DNA of 64,000 nt from Flavobacteriaceae bacterium (GTDB lineage Bacteria > Bacteroidota > Bacteroidia > Flavobacteriales > Flavobacteriaceae), in assembly GCA_018657955.1 (NCBI GenBank), contig JABHWD010000011.1, positions 1 through 64,000 of the forward strand, given 5' to 3'. Under the pieces are notes generated by a model. That model ran no database searches and was not told the origin of the DNA. It saw only the letters and a program-made list of their open reading frames with translations. The position numbers and the translations under genes are program-made. Shown here in pieces: positions 43,175 through 53,861 of the stretch; the first letter of the stretch is position 1; every line of letters starts with the position of its first letter.

Positions 43175-45793
43175 TTAAATATTTTGAATATAATTCAAGG
43201 ATGCATCAGAAAGTTTTTTAATTCCTTTTAAATAATCGCCACCAGCAGTAGCATAGAAAGGTTGTCCCCCGCCATTAGCTTTAATATGTTTTGATAATTC
43301 ATTAATCACATTACGTGCATCGTAGTTCTTGCTTTTCACGAGTTCCTTAGAAATATAACAGCTTATATAAATTTTAGAATTATATTCAGAAATTAGAATA
43401 ATAAATAAATTGTTGAATTCATTTCCAAGACCAAAAATTAAATTTTTCATTGCTGATGGATTTAGAGAAACATTTCTTGAAATAAATCTAATCCCTTTCT
43501 TTTCTTCTAATTGAGTTTTAATTGATTCTTTTATTGAATTAATTTTTTTCTTTATAAATTGATCTCTCTCCTTTTTTAATTTATTATTTTCTTCTATTAA
43601 CTCAGCAATAGACTTAACAATATTTCCTGAATTATTTAATAATTTTCTTGTTTTATTATACTCGTTTTCTTTATCAGTATAATACTCTTTTACTGAATCA
43701 AATGTAATAGCTTCAATTCTTCTTATTCCTGAAGCTATAGCACCTTCAGATTTTATCTTAAACTGCCATATATCAGAAGTGTTTTTTACATGAGTTCCTC
43801 CGCAAAGCTCATATGAACTCCCAAATTTAATGGTCCTTACTGTATCTCCATATTTTTCATCAAATAAAGCAATTGCACCATCAGAAATAGCTTTATCAAT
43901 TGGAACATTTCTGTTTTCTTCCAAGTCTAATTTTCCTTCAATTCTTGCATTGATAAAATTCTCTATTTCAGTTAACTGATCCATATTTACTTTAGAAAAG
44001 TGCGAGAAATCAAAACGCAAATGATCAGAACTTACTCTGCTACCTTTTTGCTGAACATGATCTCCTAAAACTTCTCTTAGAGCTTGATGAAGAAGATGAG
44101 TTGCAGTATGATTGCACTGGGTTCTAAACCTTTGCTTTCTATCTACTACTGCATTAAATGTCTCTGATACATTTTTTGGCAAGTTTTTTGTTATATGAAT
44201 AGATAAATTCCCTTCTTTAACAGTATCAGTTATATATATAATATCTCCATTAGGAGATTCCAAATAACCTTTGTCACCAACTTGACCACCTGATTCAGCA
44301 TAAAATGGTGTTAAATTAAATACTAACTGATATAGTTCACCATCTTTAGAAGAAATTACTTTTCTATATTTAACCAACTTTACCTTAGATTCTAGAGAGT
44401 CATAACCTATAAACTCTTGTACTGGATCGTTTATCAAGACTACCCAATCATCAAATGATTTTTCACTAGCAGCTCTTGATCTATTTTTTTGATTCTCTAA
44501 TTGCTTTTCAAATCCTTTTATATCAAGTTTTAATCCTTTTTCATTTAATATTAAGGAAGTCAAATCAACAGGGAATCCAAATGTATCATATAGTTCAAAA
44601 GCTTTTTCTCCAGAAATTATTTTTTTCTTACTTGAATTGATTATTTGATCTAAAAGGACTAATCCTTGATCCAAGGTCCTTAAAAAAGAACTCTCCTCTT
44701 CTTTTATTACATTTTCTATTAGTTTTCTTTGTGATTTTATTTCAGGATATGCACTTCCCATTTTTTTAACTAAAACACCAACTAATCTATATATAAAAGG
44801 CTCTTTTTTATCTAAAAAAGTAAAGGCATATCTAATTGCTCTTCTTAAAATACGTCTTATAACATATCCTTTTCCAGTATTACCAGGAAGTTGTCCGTCA
44901 GAAATTGAGAATGAAACTGCTCTTAAATGGTCAGATATGACCCGCATGGCTACATCTACATTATTTTCCGTCCCATACTCTAATCCAGTAATAGTTTCAA
45001 TTTCTCTAATAATAGGTGTAAAAATATCTGTTGAATAATTGGACTCTACTCCCTGAATAACCATACATAATCTCTCAAAACCCATTCCAGTATCAATATG
45101 TTTTTTGGGCAAATCCTCTAATTTACCATTTGCCTTTCTATTGTATTGAATAAATACCAAATTCCACAATTCAACAACCTTTGGATGATCCTTATTAACC
45201 AAATCTCTTCCAGAAATATTATTTTTTTCTTTTTCATCCCTTAAATCAATATGAATTTCACTACATGGTCCACAAGGACCTTGATCTCCCATTTCCCAGA
45301 AATTATCCTTCTTTTCAAAATTTAATATTCTTTCTTCAGGTATTATCTTTTTCCATATATCATATGCTTCTGTATCTAATGGAACATTATCTTTATTAGA
45401 TCCGCAGAATATTGTTACATATAGGTTGTCTGGGTTAATTTTATATACTTTTGTTAATAATTCCCAAGACCATTCAATAGCTTCTTTCTTAAAATAATCT
45501 CCAAAACTCCAATTGCCTAACATCTCAAAAAATGTATGATGATAAGTGTCTATTCCAACTTCTTCCAAATCATTATGTTTCCCTGAAACTCTAAGACATT
45601 TTTGACTATTAGCAATTCTCTTACTTTTTGGATTAGATTCTCCTAGAAAAAATTCCTTAAATGGTGCCATTCCTGAATTAATGAACATTAAACTAGGATC
45701 GTTTTTTGAAATAATGGGTACAGAAGAATGTATCTGATGATTTTTACTAATAAAAAAATCTAAAAATTTATTTCTTATTGTTTGAGAATTCAT
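43175..45793 (-). CDS. alaS: Alanyl-tRNA synthetase
   Basis: [17 protein letters not shown]; 872 aa. Confidence 0.97.
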   Translation of the reverse strand: MNSQTIRNKFLDFFISKNHQIHSSVPIISKNDPSLMFINSGMAPFKEFFLGESNPKSKRIANSQKCLRVSGKHNDLEEVGIDTYHHTFFEMLGNWSFGDYFKKEAIEWSWELLTKVYKINPDNLYVTIFCGSNKDNVPLDTEAYDIWKKIIPEERILNFEKKDNFWEMGDQGPCGPCSEIHIDLRDEKEKNNISGRDLVNKDHPKVVELWNLVFIQYNRKANGKLEDLPKKHIDTGMGFERLCMVIQGVESNYSTDIFTPIIREIETITGLEYGTENNVDVAMRVISDHLRAVSFSISDGQLPGNTGKGYVIRRILRRAIRYAFTFLDKKEPFIYRLVGVLVKKMGSAYPEIKSQRKLIENVIKEEESSFLRTLDQGLVLLDQIINSSKKKIISGEKAFELYDTFGFPVDLTSLILNEKGLKLDIKGFEKQLENQKNRSRAASEKSFDDWVVLINDPVQEFIGYDSLESKVKLVKYRKVISSKDGELYQLVFNLTPFYAESGGQVGDKGYLESPNGDIIYITDTVKEGNLSIHITKNLPKNVSETFNAVVDRKQRFRTQCNHTATHLLHQALREVLGDHVQQKGSRVSSDHLRFDFSHFSKVNMDQLTEIENFINARIEGKLDLEENRNVPIDKAISDGAIALFDEKYGDTVRTIKFGSSYELCGGTHVKNTSDIWQFKIKSEGAIASGIRRIEAITFDSVKEYYTDKENEYNKTRKLLNNSGNIVKSIAELIEENNKLKKERDQFIKKKINSIKESIKTQLEEKKGIRFISRNVSLNPSAMKNLIFGLGNEFNNLFIILISEYNSKIYISCYISKELVKSKNYDARNVINELSKHIKANGGGQPFYATAGGDYLKGIKKLSDASLNYIQNI

Positions 45794-45900
45794 TTTTCAG
45801 ATTACCATTAGACTAAATTACACATAATGTAAAACTATTGTTATATTTGCATTAATATTTTTACAATCAGTAAGAATATACAAAAATACGATTTTAAATT

Positions 45901-46872
45901 ATGCCTAAAGTAAAATATTATTACGATTCTAATACGCTTTCGTATAAAAAAATTAAAACAACTAAAAGAACTGTTTTAAAATACGTTTCAGTATACCTTT
46001 TGGGTTCTGCATTGTTTGGATTTTTATTTATTCTAATTGTAAGTAAATATTTTGAATCCCCAAAAGAAAAATCTCTAACACGAGAACTGCAAAATTTACA
46101 AATGCAATTTACAGTTTTAAATAAAAAAATGGATAATGCTGAAAGTGTATTATCAAATATTGAGGAAAGAGATAATGCTATTTATAGAATATATTTTGAC
46201 GCTAATCCAATTAGTGAAGATAAAAGAAAAGCTGGTATAGGTGGTGTAAATAGATATAAAAAATATGATGGATATGATTACTCAAACTTAATTAAAGAGA
46301 GTGCTAAAAAAATTGATATTTTACAAAAAAGAATGATTATTCAGTCTAAGTCTTTAGATGAAATCACAAGCCTTGCCTCTAAAAAGGAAAAGTTATTGAA
46401 ATCAATTCCTGCAATTCAACCAATAAATAATAATAATCTTACAAGAATAGCTTCAGGTTTTGGCTATAGATCAGATCCATTTACAAAGGTTTTAAAGTTT
46501 CATTATGGCATGGATTTTACAGCTCCTAGAGGAACACCTATATATGCAAGTGGTGATGGTATTGTTAAAAGAGCTGATAGTAGATCGTCTGGATATGGCA
46601 AACATATTAGAATTGATCACGGATATGGATATACCAGCTTATATGCACATCTCTACAAATACAATGTAAAAAAATATCAAAAAGTAAAAAGAGGTGATTT
46701 AATTGGTTATGTTGGAAGTTCTGGGAGGTCTAATGCACCACATCTTCACTATGAAATATTTAAAGATAAAATTAAAATTAATCCAGTTAATTTCTATTAT
46801 GGTAATTTAACAGCTAAAGAATTTGATGAATTATTAAAGAAAACTTCTCTTGTAAATGAATCACTTGACTAA
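45901..46872 (+). CDS. M23 family peptidoglycan metallopeptidase, membrane anchored
   Basis: GFGYRSDPFTKVLKFHYGMDFTAPRGTPI...SNAPHLHYEI. Confidence 0.93.
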   Translation: MPKVKYYYDSNTLSYKKIKTTKRTVLKYVSVYLLGSALFGFLFILIVSKYFESPKEKSLTRELQNLQMQFTVLNKKMDNAESVLSNIEERDNAIYRIYFDANPISEDKRKAGIGGVNRYKKYDGYDYSNLIKESAKKIDILQKRMIIQSKSLDEITSLASKKEKLLKSIPAIQPINNNNLTRIASGFGYRSDPFTKVLKFHYGMDFTAPRGTPIYASGDGIVKRADSRSSGYGKHIRIDHGYGYTSLYAHLYKYNVKKYQKVKRGDLIGYVGSSGRSNAPHLHYEIFKDKIKINPVNFYYGNLTAKEFDELLKKTSLVNESLD

Positions 46873-47201
46873 TGAAAGTTGATCTTCCTGAAAAAAGATA
46901 TTATTCAATTGGTGAAGTAGCTGATGCATTTGATGTTAATCCTTCACTAATTAGATTCTGGGAAACTGAATTTTCAATTTTAAATCCTAAAAAAAATGCA
47001 AAGGGTAATAGAAAATTCACAACGCAAGATGTTGAAAATTTAAGTCACGTATATTTTTTAGTAAAAGAACGAGGATATACTATTGAGGGTGCAAAAACAT
47101 ATATAAAAGAGCATAAAAAGAAATCTCTAAATACACTTGGTATAATAAATAAACTAAAAGAAATTAGATCTAGATTAATAAAGATAAAAGAACAACTTTA
47201 A
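46872..47201 (+). CDS. MerR-family transcriptional regulator
   Basis: RYYSIGEVADAFDVNPSLIRFWETEF. Confidence 0.9.
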   Translation: MKVDLPEKRYYSIGEVADAFDVNPSLIRFWETEFSILNPKKNAKGNRKFTTQDVENLSHVYFLVKERGYTIEGAKTYIKEHKKKSLNTLGIINKLKEIRSRLIKIKEQL

Positions 47202-47202
47202 C

Positions 47203-48504
47203 TTATTTCTTTCTCATATATATATCAATCTGCGCTCCACATAAGTCAAAATTTTCTCTAATTTTATTTTCAAGAAATCTTTTATAAGGGTCCTTTATAT
47301 ACTGAGGTAAATTACAAAAGAAAGCAAATTGTGGATGTGAAGTAGGAAGTTGTGTAATGTATTTTATCTTAACATACTTCCCCTTTATTGCTGGTGGTGG
47401 ATACTTAGCAATTATTGGTAATAAAATATCGTTTAATTCTCTAGTTTTAATTTTTTTAGACCTATTAGTATATACATCAACTGCAGATTCAATTGCCTTA
47501 TATATTCTTTGCTTATTTATTATTGAAACAAAAATTATTGGAACATCAACAAAAGGTTCAATTTCTTTTTTGATTTGAATCTCATAATTCTTTGTTGATT
47601 TATTATCTTTTTCAATTAAATCCCATTTATTAGCAATAATTACTATTCCTTTTTTATTTCTTTCACATAGCCAAAAAATATTTTTTACTTGTGAATCAAA
47701 TCCTCTGCTAACATCATAAATTAATAAACAGACATCAGAATATTCAATAGCCCTGACGCTACGCATTACAGAATAAAACTCAAGATTTTCTTTTACTTTT
47801 GATTTTCTTCTTATGCCAGCAGTATCAACTAAATTGAACTCAAATCCAAATCTCTTATATTTTGTATGAATTGAATCCCTTGTTGTGCCTGGTATATCTG
47901 TTACGATATTTCTGTTCTCTCCAATTAATGCATTAATAAATGAAGATTTTCCTGCGTTAGGTCTTCCAATAACAGCAAATTTTGGTAGATCATCTGAAAG
48001 GTCAATATCTTCTGAAAAATCCTTGACAACATCATCGAGTAAATCTCCTGTTCCAAATCCATTAATGCTTGCAATTGGGTAATATTTATCAATTCCTAAT
48101 TCATAAAACTCAGTAGCATCATTAATTCTAGCTGAACTATCGACCTTATTAACAACTAAATAAACAGGTTTGTTGTTTTTTCTAAGCATATTTGCTATAT
48201 CCATATCCATAGAAGTTATTCCAGACTCAACATCAACCATAAAAATGATTATATCAGCTTCATCTATTGCTAATTCAACTTGCTTGTCAATTTCTAATTC
48301 AAATATATCATCACTGCCAACAACATAGCCGCCAGTATCAATTAATGAAAATTCTTTTCCATTCCAATCTCCTTTTCCATAATTTCTGTCTCTAGTAACG
48401 CCACTAACTGAATCAACAATAGCTTCTCTTTGTTTTACAATTCTGTTAAACAAAGTTGACTTACCTACATTAGGCCTTCCCACTATGGCTATTATATTAC
48501 TCAT
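47203..48504 (-). CDS. der: GTPase Der (EngA)
   Basis: Two G domains: [13 protein letters not shown] and [14 protein letters not shown]. Confidence 0.97.
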   Translation of the reverse strand: MSNIIAIVGRPNVGKSTLFNRIVKQREAIVDSVSGVTRDRNYGKGDWNGKEFSLIDTGGYVVGSDDIFELEIDKQVELAIDEADIIIFMVDVESGITSMDMDIANMLRKNNKPVYLVVNKVDSSARINDATEFYELGIDKYYPIASINGFGTGDLLDDVVKDFSEDIDLSDDLPKFAVIGRPNAGKSSFINALIGENRNIVTDIPGTTRDSIHTKYKRFGFEFNLVDTAGIRRKSKVKENLEFYSVMRSVRAIEYSDVCLLIYDVSRGFDSQVKNIFWLCERNKKGIVIIANKWDLIEKDNKSTKNYEIQIKKEIEPFVDVPIIFVSIINKQRIYKAIESAVDVYTNRSKKIKTRELNDILLPIIAKYPPPAIKGKYVKIKYITQLPTSHPQFAFFCNLPQYIKDPYKRFLENKIRENFDLCGAQIDIYMRKK

Positions 48505-48520
48505 AATATTAAAATGTGTG

Positions 48521-48528
48521 CAAATGTA
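48521..48528 (-). promoter_or_regulatory. Possible -7 element of der promoter
   Basis: Minus strand TACATTTG matches TAnnTTTG; no clear -33 TTTG. Confidence 0.35.
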
Positions 48529-48544
48529 AGGGTAAAATTATATT

Positions 48545-48585
48545 AAAAAAAAAGAGCAGCTTAAAATTAAGCTGCTCTTTTTCAA
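48545..48585 (-). terminator. Intrinsic terminator downstream of 48601-49350
   Basis: AAAGAGCAGCTTAAAATTAAGCTGCTCTTT flanked by A/T runs. Confidence 0.85.
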
Positions 48586-48600
48586 TAGAATAATTTTAGA

Positions 48601-49350
48601 CTATTCTTGAATTGGTACTGGTGGTGAACTTAGTTCAGGTAGCCATCTCCATATTTCAGAGTAATTTCCCCAAGCATTAAGACTCTCATTGAAAGCTTTT
48701 TGGTCAGTCTTAAAAGATTCTTCACCAAATAATTCCTTATAAGCTTCAATTACCTTAGGCCATGTTTCATTTTCATTATCAATTCCAGACATATCTTTAC
48801 TGCCATAACCTACAATTACATGACCATTAGGTCCGCCCAATGATCCAGACCAAACATTTAAACTTATATTGCCAACTTTTTCTGCAGCCTGTGCAACTCT
48901 TCTTCTAAATTGCCAAAAATCTGGGCCACCATTCCTCTTTACATTATAGTGCAAAACTTTAGAAATTCTATTTGATCCAGCCACAGCATCATCGAAACTT
49001 GCATTTGTTGCATATTGCATATATTCTGTTCCCCCAACATTTAATATTAAAGGTGAAACATTTTCAATCCAGTAATCATATCCTGCATTATCCCATGAAT
49101 CAAGCTGAGCTAAAGATTCACCAAATCCTACTCTAACTAAATAATTAGCTCTTTCTCCAGCTACAATTTCATAAGTGTATATTAATCGTCCGCTTTCAAG
49201 AGTATTGAATGTTTTTGTCTTCTCAGCTATTGCTTCTCTTGCTTGTTTTGTGTTTGATGGATCTACTTTATAAGCAGACATCCAAATTTGTTGACCAGCG
49301 GCATTAAAAGTAAATGCAACTAGACATAACAATAAAATTGTTTTTTTCAT
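48601..49350 (-). CDS. Exported hypothetical protein, possibly tandem dimeric alpha/beta-barrel-like
   Basis: Sec signal MKKTILLLCLVAFTFNAAGQ; two halves of similar layout. Confidence 0.5.
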   Translation of the reverse strand: MKKTILLLCLVAFTFNAAGQQIWMSAYKVDPSNTKQAREAIAEKTKTFNTLESGRLIYTYEIVAGERANYLVRVGFGESLAQLDSWDNAGYDYWIENVSPLILNVGGTEYMQYATNASFDDAVAGSNRISKVLHYNVKRNGGPDFWQFRRRVAQAAEKVGNISLNVWSGSLGGPNGHVIVGYGSKDMSGIDNENETWPKVIEAYKELFGEESFKTDQKAFNESLNAWGNYSEIWRWLPELSSPPVPIQE

Positions 49351-49470
49351 TTTTCTTGTTTTTAATTAAATTAATGTGATTATAAAAACTATTAGTTAAT
49401 AGTTCATGATCAATATACAAATTTTATAATTTCTGTGATTTATTAAAACAAGATATTAATATGGCTAATA

Positions 49471-50346
49471 TTATTTGTATCCAAATCTCTTAAGTTGATT
49501 TTTATTATTTCTCCAATTCTTATTAACCTTTACAAATAATTCTATATGAATTTGTTTGCCAAAAAAAGTTTCTAAATCTTTTCTTGATTTGATTCCTACT
49601 TTCTTTAATGCACTCCCTTTATGACCAATTATTATTCCTTTCTGACTATCTCTCTCAACCATTATTACTGATCTAATTCTTATAATTTTTTCATCTTCTT
49701 TGAATTCTTCAGTTAATATTTCAACAGAATAAGGTATTTCTTTATTATAATTTAACAGGATTTTCTCACGAACTATTTCATTTACAAAAAACCTCTCTGG
49801 TTTATCAGTAAGTTGATCTTTAGGAAAATACGGTGGGCATTCTGGTAATAATTCAATTAATCTTTGAAGAAGACTATCAACTTGAAATTTTTTAAGAGCT
49901 GAAATTGGAAATATTTCTGCATTTGGAAGTTTTGTTTTCCATTCGTCAACCTGATTCTCTAATTCTTCTTGATTAGATAGATCAATTTTATTAATTAATA
50001 ATATTACAGGGATAGATGAAAATTTTATTTTATTAAATAAATTTTCATCCTTTAAGCTTAATTCTCCAATCTCTATCATATATATTATAATATCTGCGTC
50101 ATTAATAGCAGTTTTAACAAAATCCATCATCGAAGATTGAAGTTCATAAGAGGGTTTAATTACACCAGGAGTATCTGATAAAACTAATTGAAAATCCTCT
50201 CCATTGACGATTCCTAAAATTCTATGCCTTGTAGTTTGAGCCTTTGAAGTAATAATTGAAAGTTTTTCTCCTACCAAAGAATTCATCAATGTTGATTTAC
50301 CAACATTTGGATTACCTATAATATTTACAAATCCAGCTTTATGCAT
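49471..50346 (-). CDS. era: GTPase Era
   Basis: [22 protein letters not shown]-terminal KH domain. Confidence 0.96.
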   Translation of the reverse strand: MHKAGFVNIIGNPNVGKSTLMNSLVGEKLSIITSKAQTTRHRILGIVNGEDFQLVLSDTPGVIKPSYELQSSMMDFVKTAINDADIIIYMIEIGELSLKDENLFNKIKFSSIPVILLINKIDLSNQEELENQVDEWKTKLPNAEIFPISALKKFQVDSLLQRLIELLPECPPYFPKDQLTDKPERFFVNEIVREKILLNYNKEIPYSVEILTEEFKEDEKIIRIRSVIMVERDSQKGIIIGHKGSALKKVGIKSRKDLETFFGKQIHIELFVKVNKNWRNNKNQLKRFGYK

Positions 50347-50525
50347 GAGGTCAAAAGTATTAATTATCTTTTTAATGATGATTAATATTAGAAAAAAGAG
50401 AGTTTTTCAATTGTTGGTTTTTATAAATTTTAACTAAGCAAAAAATAAATGTATATTGTATATGAAAATAAATAAAAAATGTATACTAAAATATCTTTAA
50501 TTAAACGAACAGTTTTCTCTTTGCT

Positions 50526-52028
50526 TTGTTTTCGTTTTTTCTAACTGGCTGTAATAAATCAGGGTTAGATTATACAATTGAAACTGTTTTAAACCCAAAT
50601 AAAATTTCACCTCTTACGGCAATCTTAAATATAACATCTGATATACCTTGCAAAGCTACAGTAAAAGTCTTAGGAGATATTTCTGTAGAACAATCTTTTG
50701 AAGAGTCAAGTACAAATTTAAATGTTCCTGTTTTAGGGCTCTATCCTAATAAACTTAACCAAGTTGAAATAACTCTAGATTATGAGGGTGGGCAAAAAAT
50801 AGATGTAATTGAAATTCAGACTTCAGAAATTCCAAATTATTTTCCAGATATTGAGGTAAATAAATTAGAAAAAGATAAAATGGAATCAGGTATGCATGCT
50901 TTGGATATTCATTTTGCAAATTTCGGTAAATTTCGTTCTGCTCCAATAATTTTTGATGATAATGGTAATATAAGATGGTATTTAGATTTAAGTTTTCATG
51001 GAGCTATGGTTGGACCATTTCAAAAAATTAAAAATGGAAATATTTTAGTTTCAGGAAGAAGAACTATTTATGAATTTGATATGATGGGAAAACTGCTTGT
51101 AATGATGAAAATCGATAACAACTATGGCATTCATCATGACATCCTCGAATTACCTAATGAAGATTTATTGCTTTGTGTTGGCAAAAGAGATGCTTATATG
51201 GAAAAGGATGGCAAAAGTGTTTTATCTGACAATGATTTCATAATACATTTCGACAGAAAAAAATCTAAAATTTTAAAAGAATGGGACTTAGCAAAACATT
51301 TAGATGTTAACAGAGATGATTTGAATTTCTTTCGAGACGGAGATTGGTTCCATATGAATGCCTTAGAATTTGATAAGAGAGATAGTACCATTATTGTTTC
51401 TGGAAGAAACCAAGGATTGGTGAAAATAACTTGGGATGATAAATTGAAATGGATTATGTCTCCAAAACAAAATTGGGGGAAGTCAGGTAGAAAAGGAAAA
51501 GGATATGATACAAAGCCTTATTTACTTACCGCTCTCAATAAAGAAGGCAAGCCTTATAACAAAGATGTCCAAAATGGTATAAAAAGTGCTGATGATTTTG
51601 ATTTTCCTTGGGGACCACATGCACCTTCCTTGCTACCTAATGGGAATATTATTGTATTTGATAATGGTCCTTTTAGAAATTATAACAATGAGAATAATTA
51701 TTCGAGAGCAGTAGAATATGAAGTAAATGAAATTGATAAAACTTTTAAGCAAGTTTGGGAATATGGGAAAAGCAGAGGAGTTGAATTATTCTCTACTATT
51801 GTAAGTGATGTGGATTTTCTTCCAACTACAAAAAATATATTAATGACTTCTGGTTTTATAAGCCCTAAAAACGTACACAAAGCAAAAATTGTTGAAATTT
51901 CTCCAAAAGATAATAAAGAAGTTTTTGAAGCAACTATTTTTCTTAAAAATACAAATAGAGGAAATAAACCTGGTTGGGGGCAAACAGATGTTTTATATAG
52001 GTCCGAAAGAATGGAATTAAAAAATTAG
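50526..52028 (+). CDS. Aryl-sulfate sulfotransferase (ASST)-like lipoprotein, apparent N-terminal frameshift
   Basis: ASST-like propeller (GIHHDILELPNEDLLL, GPHAPSLLPNGNIIVFDNG); ORF starts only at TTG, lipobox FLTGC; true start likely ATG 50479 in another frame. Confidence 0.7.
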   Translation: MFSFFLTGCNKSGLDYTIETVLNPNKISPLTAILNITSDIPCKATVKVLGDISVEQSFEESSTNLNVPVLGLYPNKLNQVEITLDYEGGQKIDVIEIQTSEIPNYFPDIEVNKLEKDKMESGMHALDIHFANFGKFRSAPIIFDDNGNIRWYLDLSFHGAMVGPFQKIKNGNILVSGRRTIYEFDMMGKLLVMMKIDNNYGIHHDILELPNEDLLLCVGKRDAYMEKDGKSVLSDNDFIIHFDRKKSKILKEWDLAKHLDVNRDDLNFFRDGDWFHMNALEFDKRDSTIIVSGRNQGLVKITWDDKLKWIMSPKQNWGKSGRKGKGYDTKPYLLTALNKEGKPYNKDVQNGIKSADDFDFPWGPHAPSLLPNGNIIVFDNGPFRNYNNENNYSRAVEYEVNEIDKTFKQVWEYGKSRGVELFSTIVSDVDFLPTTKNILMTSGFISPKNVHKAKIVEISPKDNKEVFEATIFLKNTNRGNKPGWGQTDVLYRSERMELKN

Positions 52029-52039
52029 TAAAACAATTA

Positions 52040-52972
52040 TTATTTATTTTCAATTATCTCTACTCCCCGATCATTTATTTTTGAAACGTATGTTGAAAAT
52101 TCTAATCCAGATCCTGAATAAACTCTATTAATAGATTGTTCTACATGCTTTGCTCGATCAATTCCCTGACTCAGGGCAAAAATTGATGGACCTGAACCAG
52201 AAATGGAACAACCTAATGCTCCGTTAGACAAACACTCTGATTTAATTTCTTGAAATTTTGGAATAAGCTTACTTCGATGCTTTTCAATTAAATGGTCGTT
52301 AAGTGATGATTTAATTAAATCATAATCGCTTGTGTGAAGACCGTGTATAAGACTACCAAAATTTGCCAATTGTTTCGTAGCATCTTCTAAACTAACATCC
52401 TTTGGTAAAATACTTCTTGAATAAGAAGTTTTTACTTCAATTTTAGGATGTACAACTGTACAATATAGATCATTTGGAGATGGTATTTTTATTATTTCAA
52501 GAGGAGAAATACTTTTCACTAAAACAAAACCTCCCAATAATGCAGGAGCAATATTATCTGGATGCTCAAACATACCATCTTCCTGCATATCTTTCATTGC
52601 AAACTTTATAAGATCACCCATAGTAAATGGGTCTCCCATTAATTTATTTATAGCATATACACTTCCTGCTGCACTAGCTCCGCTGCTGCCTATTCCACTT
52701 CCTGGTTTTATTTTTTTTATAATCTCTATTTCAAAACCGCAATCTGGATTTAATTTTTCTATTAATTTTGATGCAGAAACTGTTGCGGCGTTTTTTTTAA
52801 TATCCATAGGAAGATCAAAACCGGAAACATTATTAATTGTTAATCCCTTCTGGAGTGTTTTCCTAACAATCATCTCATCACCAATAGATTCCAACGGAAA
52901 TCCAAGAACATCAAAACCACAAGCAACATTAGATACCGTTGCAGGAGAAAAAATTCTTATCTCATTTATCAT
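52040..52972 (-). CDS. thrB: Homoserine kinase (GHMP family)
   Basis: FSPATVSNVACGFDVLGFPLE; PGSGIGSSGASAAGSVYA. Confidence 0.94.
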   Translation of the reverse strand: MINEIRIFSPATVSNVACGFDVLGFPLESIGDEMIVRKTLQKGLTINNVSGFDLPMDIKKNAATVSASKLIEKLNPDCGFEIEIIKKIKPGSGIGSSGASAAGSVYAINKLMGDPFTMGDLIKFAMKDMQEDGMFEHPDNIAPALLGGFVLVKSISPLEIIKIPSPNDLYCTVVHPKIEVKTSYSRSILPKDVSLEDATKQLANFGSLIHGLHTSDYDLIKSSLNDHLIEKHRSKLIPKFQEIKSECLSNGALGCSISGSGPSIFALSQGIDRAKHVEQSINRVYSGSGLEFSTYVSKINDRGVEIIENK

Positions 52973-53075
52973 ATACTACGATGATTTAATTTATAACAAA
53001 TTTAACTTATAATTCTTTAAATATTATAAAGTAATCTGTAAATTGGGATCATATTAATTATTAAAATAAACCAAA

Positions 53076-53828
53076 ATGAAAATGCTTAATAGACTATTTA
53101 TTTTAGTCACCTTAATTTGTTCTTATACAATAAATGCACAAACAGTAGATGAGATAATTGATAATTATTTTGAGAATACTGGAGGAGTAGAAAATTGGGA
53201 GAAAATAGAAGGCGTTAAAATGAGTGCAAAAGTTAACCAAGGTGGAATGGAAATTCCTATTGAAATCGTACAGTTAAAGAGTGGAAAAATGATGACAACT
53301 ATAAACTTTCAAGGACAGAGTATAAAACAGGGAGTCTTTGATGGAGAAGTACTATGGAGCTCAAATTTCATGACTCAGAAAGCTGAAAAAAGTGATGAAG
53401 AATCAACAAATATGGTTAAAAATGAAATGAATCAATTTCCAGATCCATTTCTAAACTATAAAGAAAAAGGATTTACAGCCGAATTAGTAGGGACTGAGAA
53501 TGTGGATGGTTCTGAAGCATTCAAGATTAAACTTACAACAACACCAAATATTATAGAAGGCAAAGAAGTGCCAAGCATTACATATTATTTCTTTGATAAT
53601 GAAAATTTTGTACCTATTCAAGTACATGAAGAAATAACAGTTGGTCCTGGTAAAGGAATGGTCTCTGAAATTAAATTGAGTGATTATCAAGAAGCTGGTA
53701 ATGTATATATGCCTTTTTCAATGACTCAAGGAGTAAAAGGTCAACCAGGTTCTCCAATTACAATGGATAGCATTGAAATCAATCCAACCGTTGATGATAG
53801 TGAATTTGCTTTTCCTGAAGAGAACTAG
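53076..53828 (+). CDS. Exported protein resembling outer-membrane lipoprotein-sorting (LolA/LolB-fold) proteins
   Basis: Signal peptide; NYFENTGGVENWEKIEGVKMSAKV pattern. Confidence 0.6.
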   Translation: MKMLNRLFILVTLICSYTINAQTVDEIIDNYFENTGGVENWEKIEGVKMSAKVNQGGMEIPIEIVQLKSGKMMTTINFQGQSIKQGVFDGEVLWSSNFMTQKAEKSDEESTNMVKNEMNQFPDPFLNYKEKGFTAELVGTENVDGSEAFKIKLTTTPNIIEGKEVPSITYYFFDNENFVPIQVHEEITVGPGKGMVSEIKLSDYQEAGNVYMPFSMTQGVKGQPGSPITMDSIEINPTVDDSEFAFPEEN

Positions 53829-53861
53829 TTAAACAAACTTTCTTAATTTATATAATACGCT

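Noticed and set aside
45840-45870. TATATTTG upstream of the M23 peptidase as a promoter
   Set aside because: Matches TAnnTTTG but no TTTG at proper spacing; too weak to list as a feature
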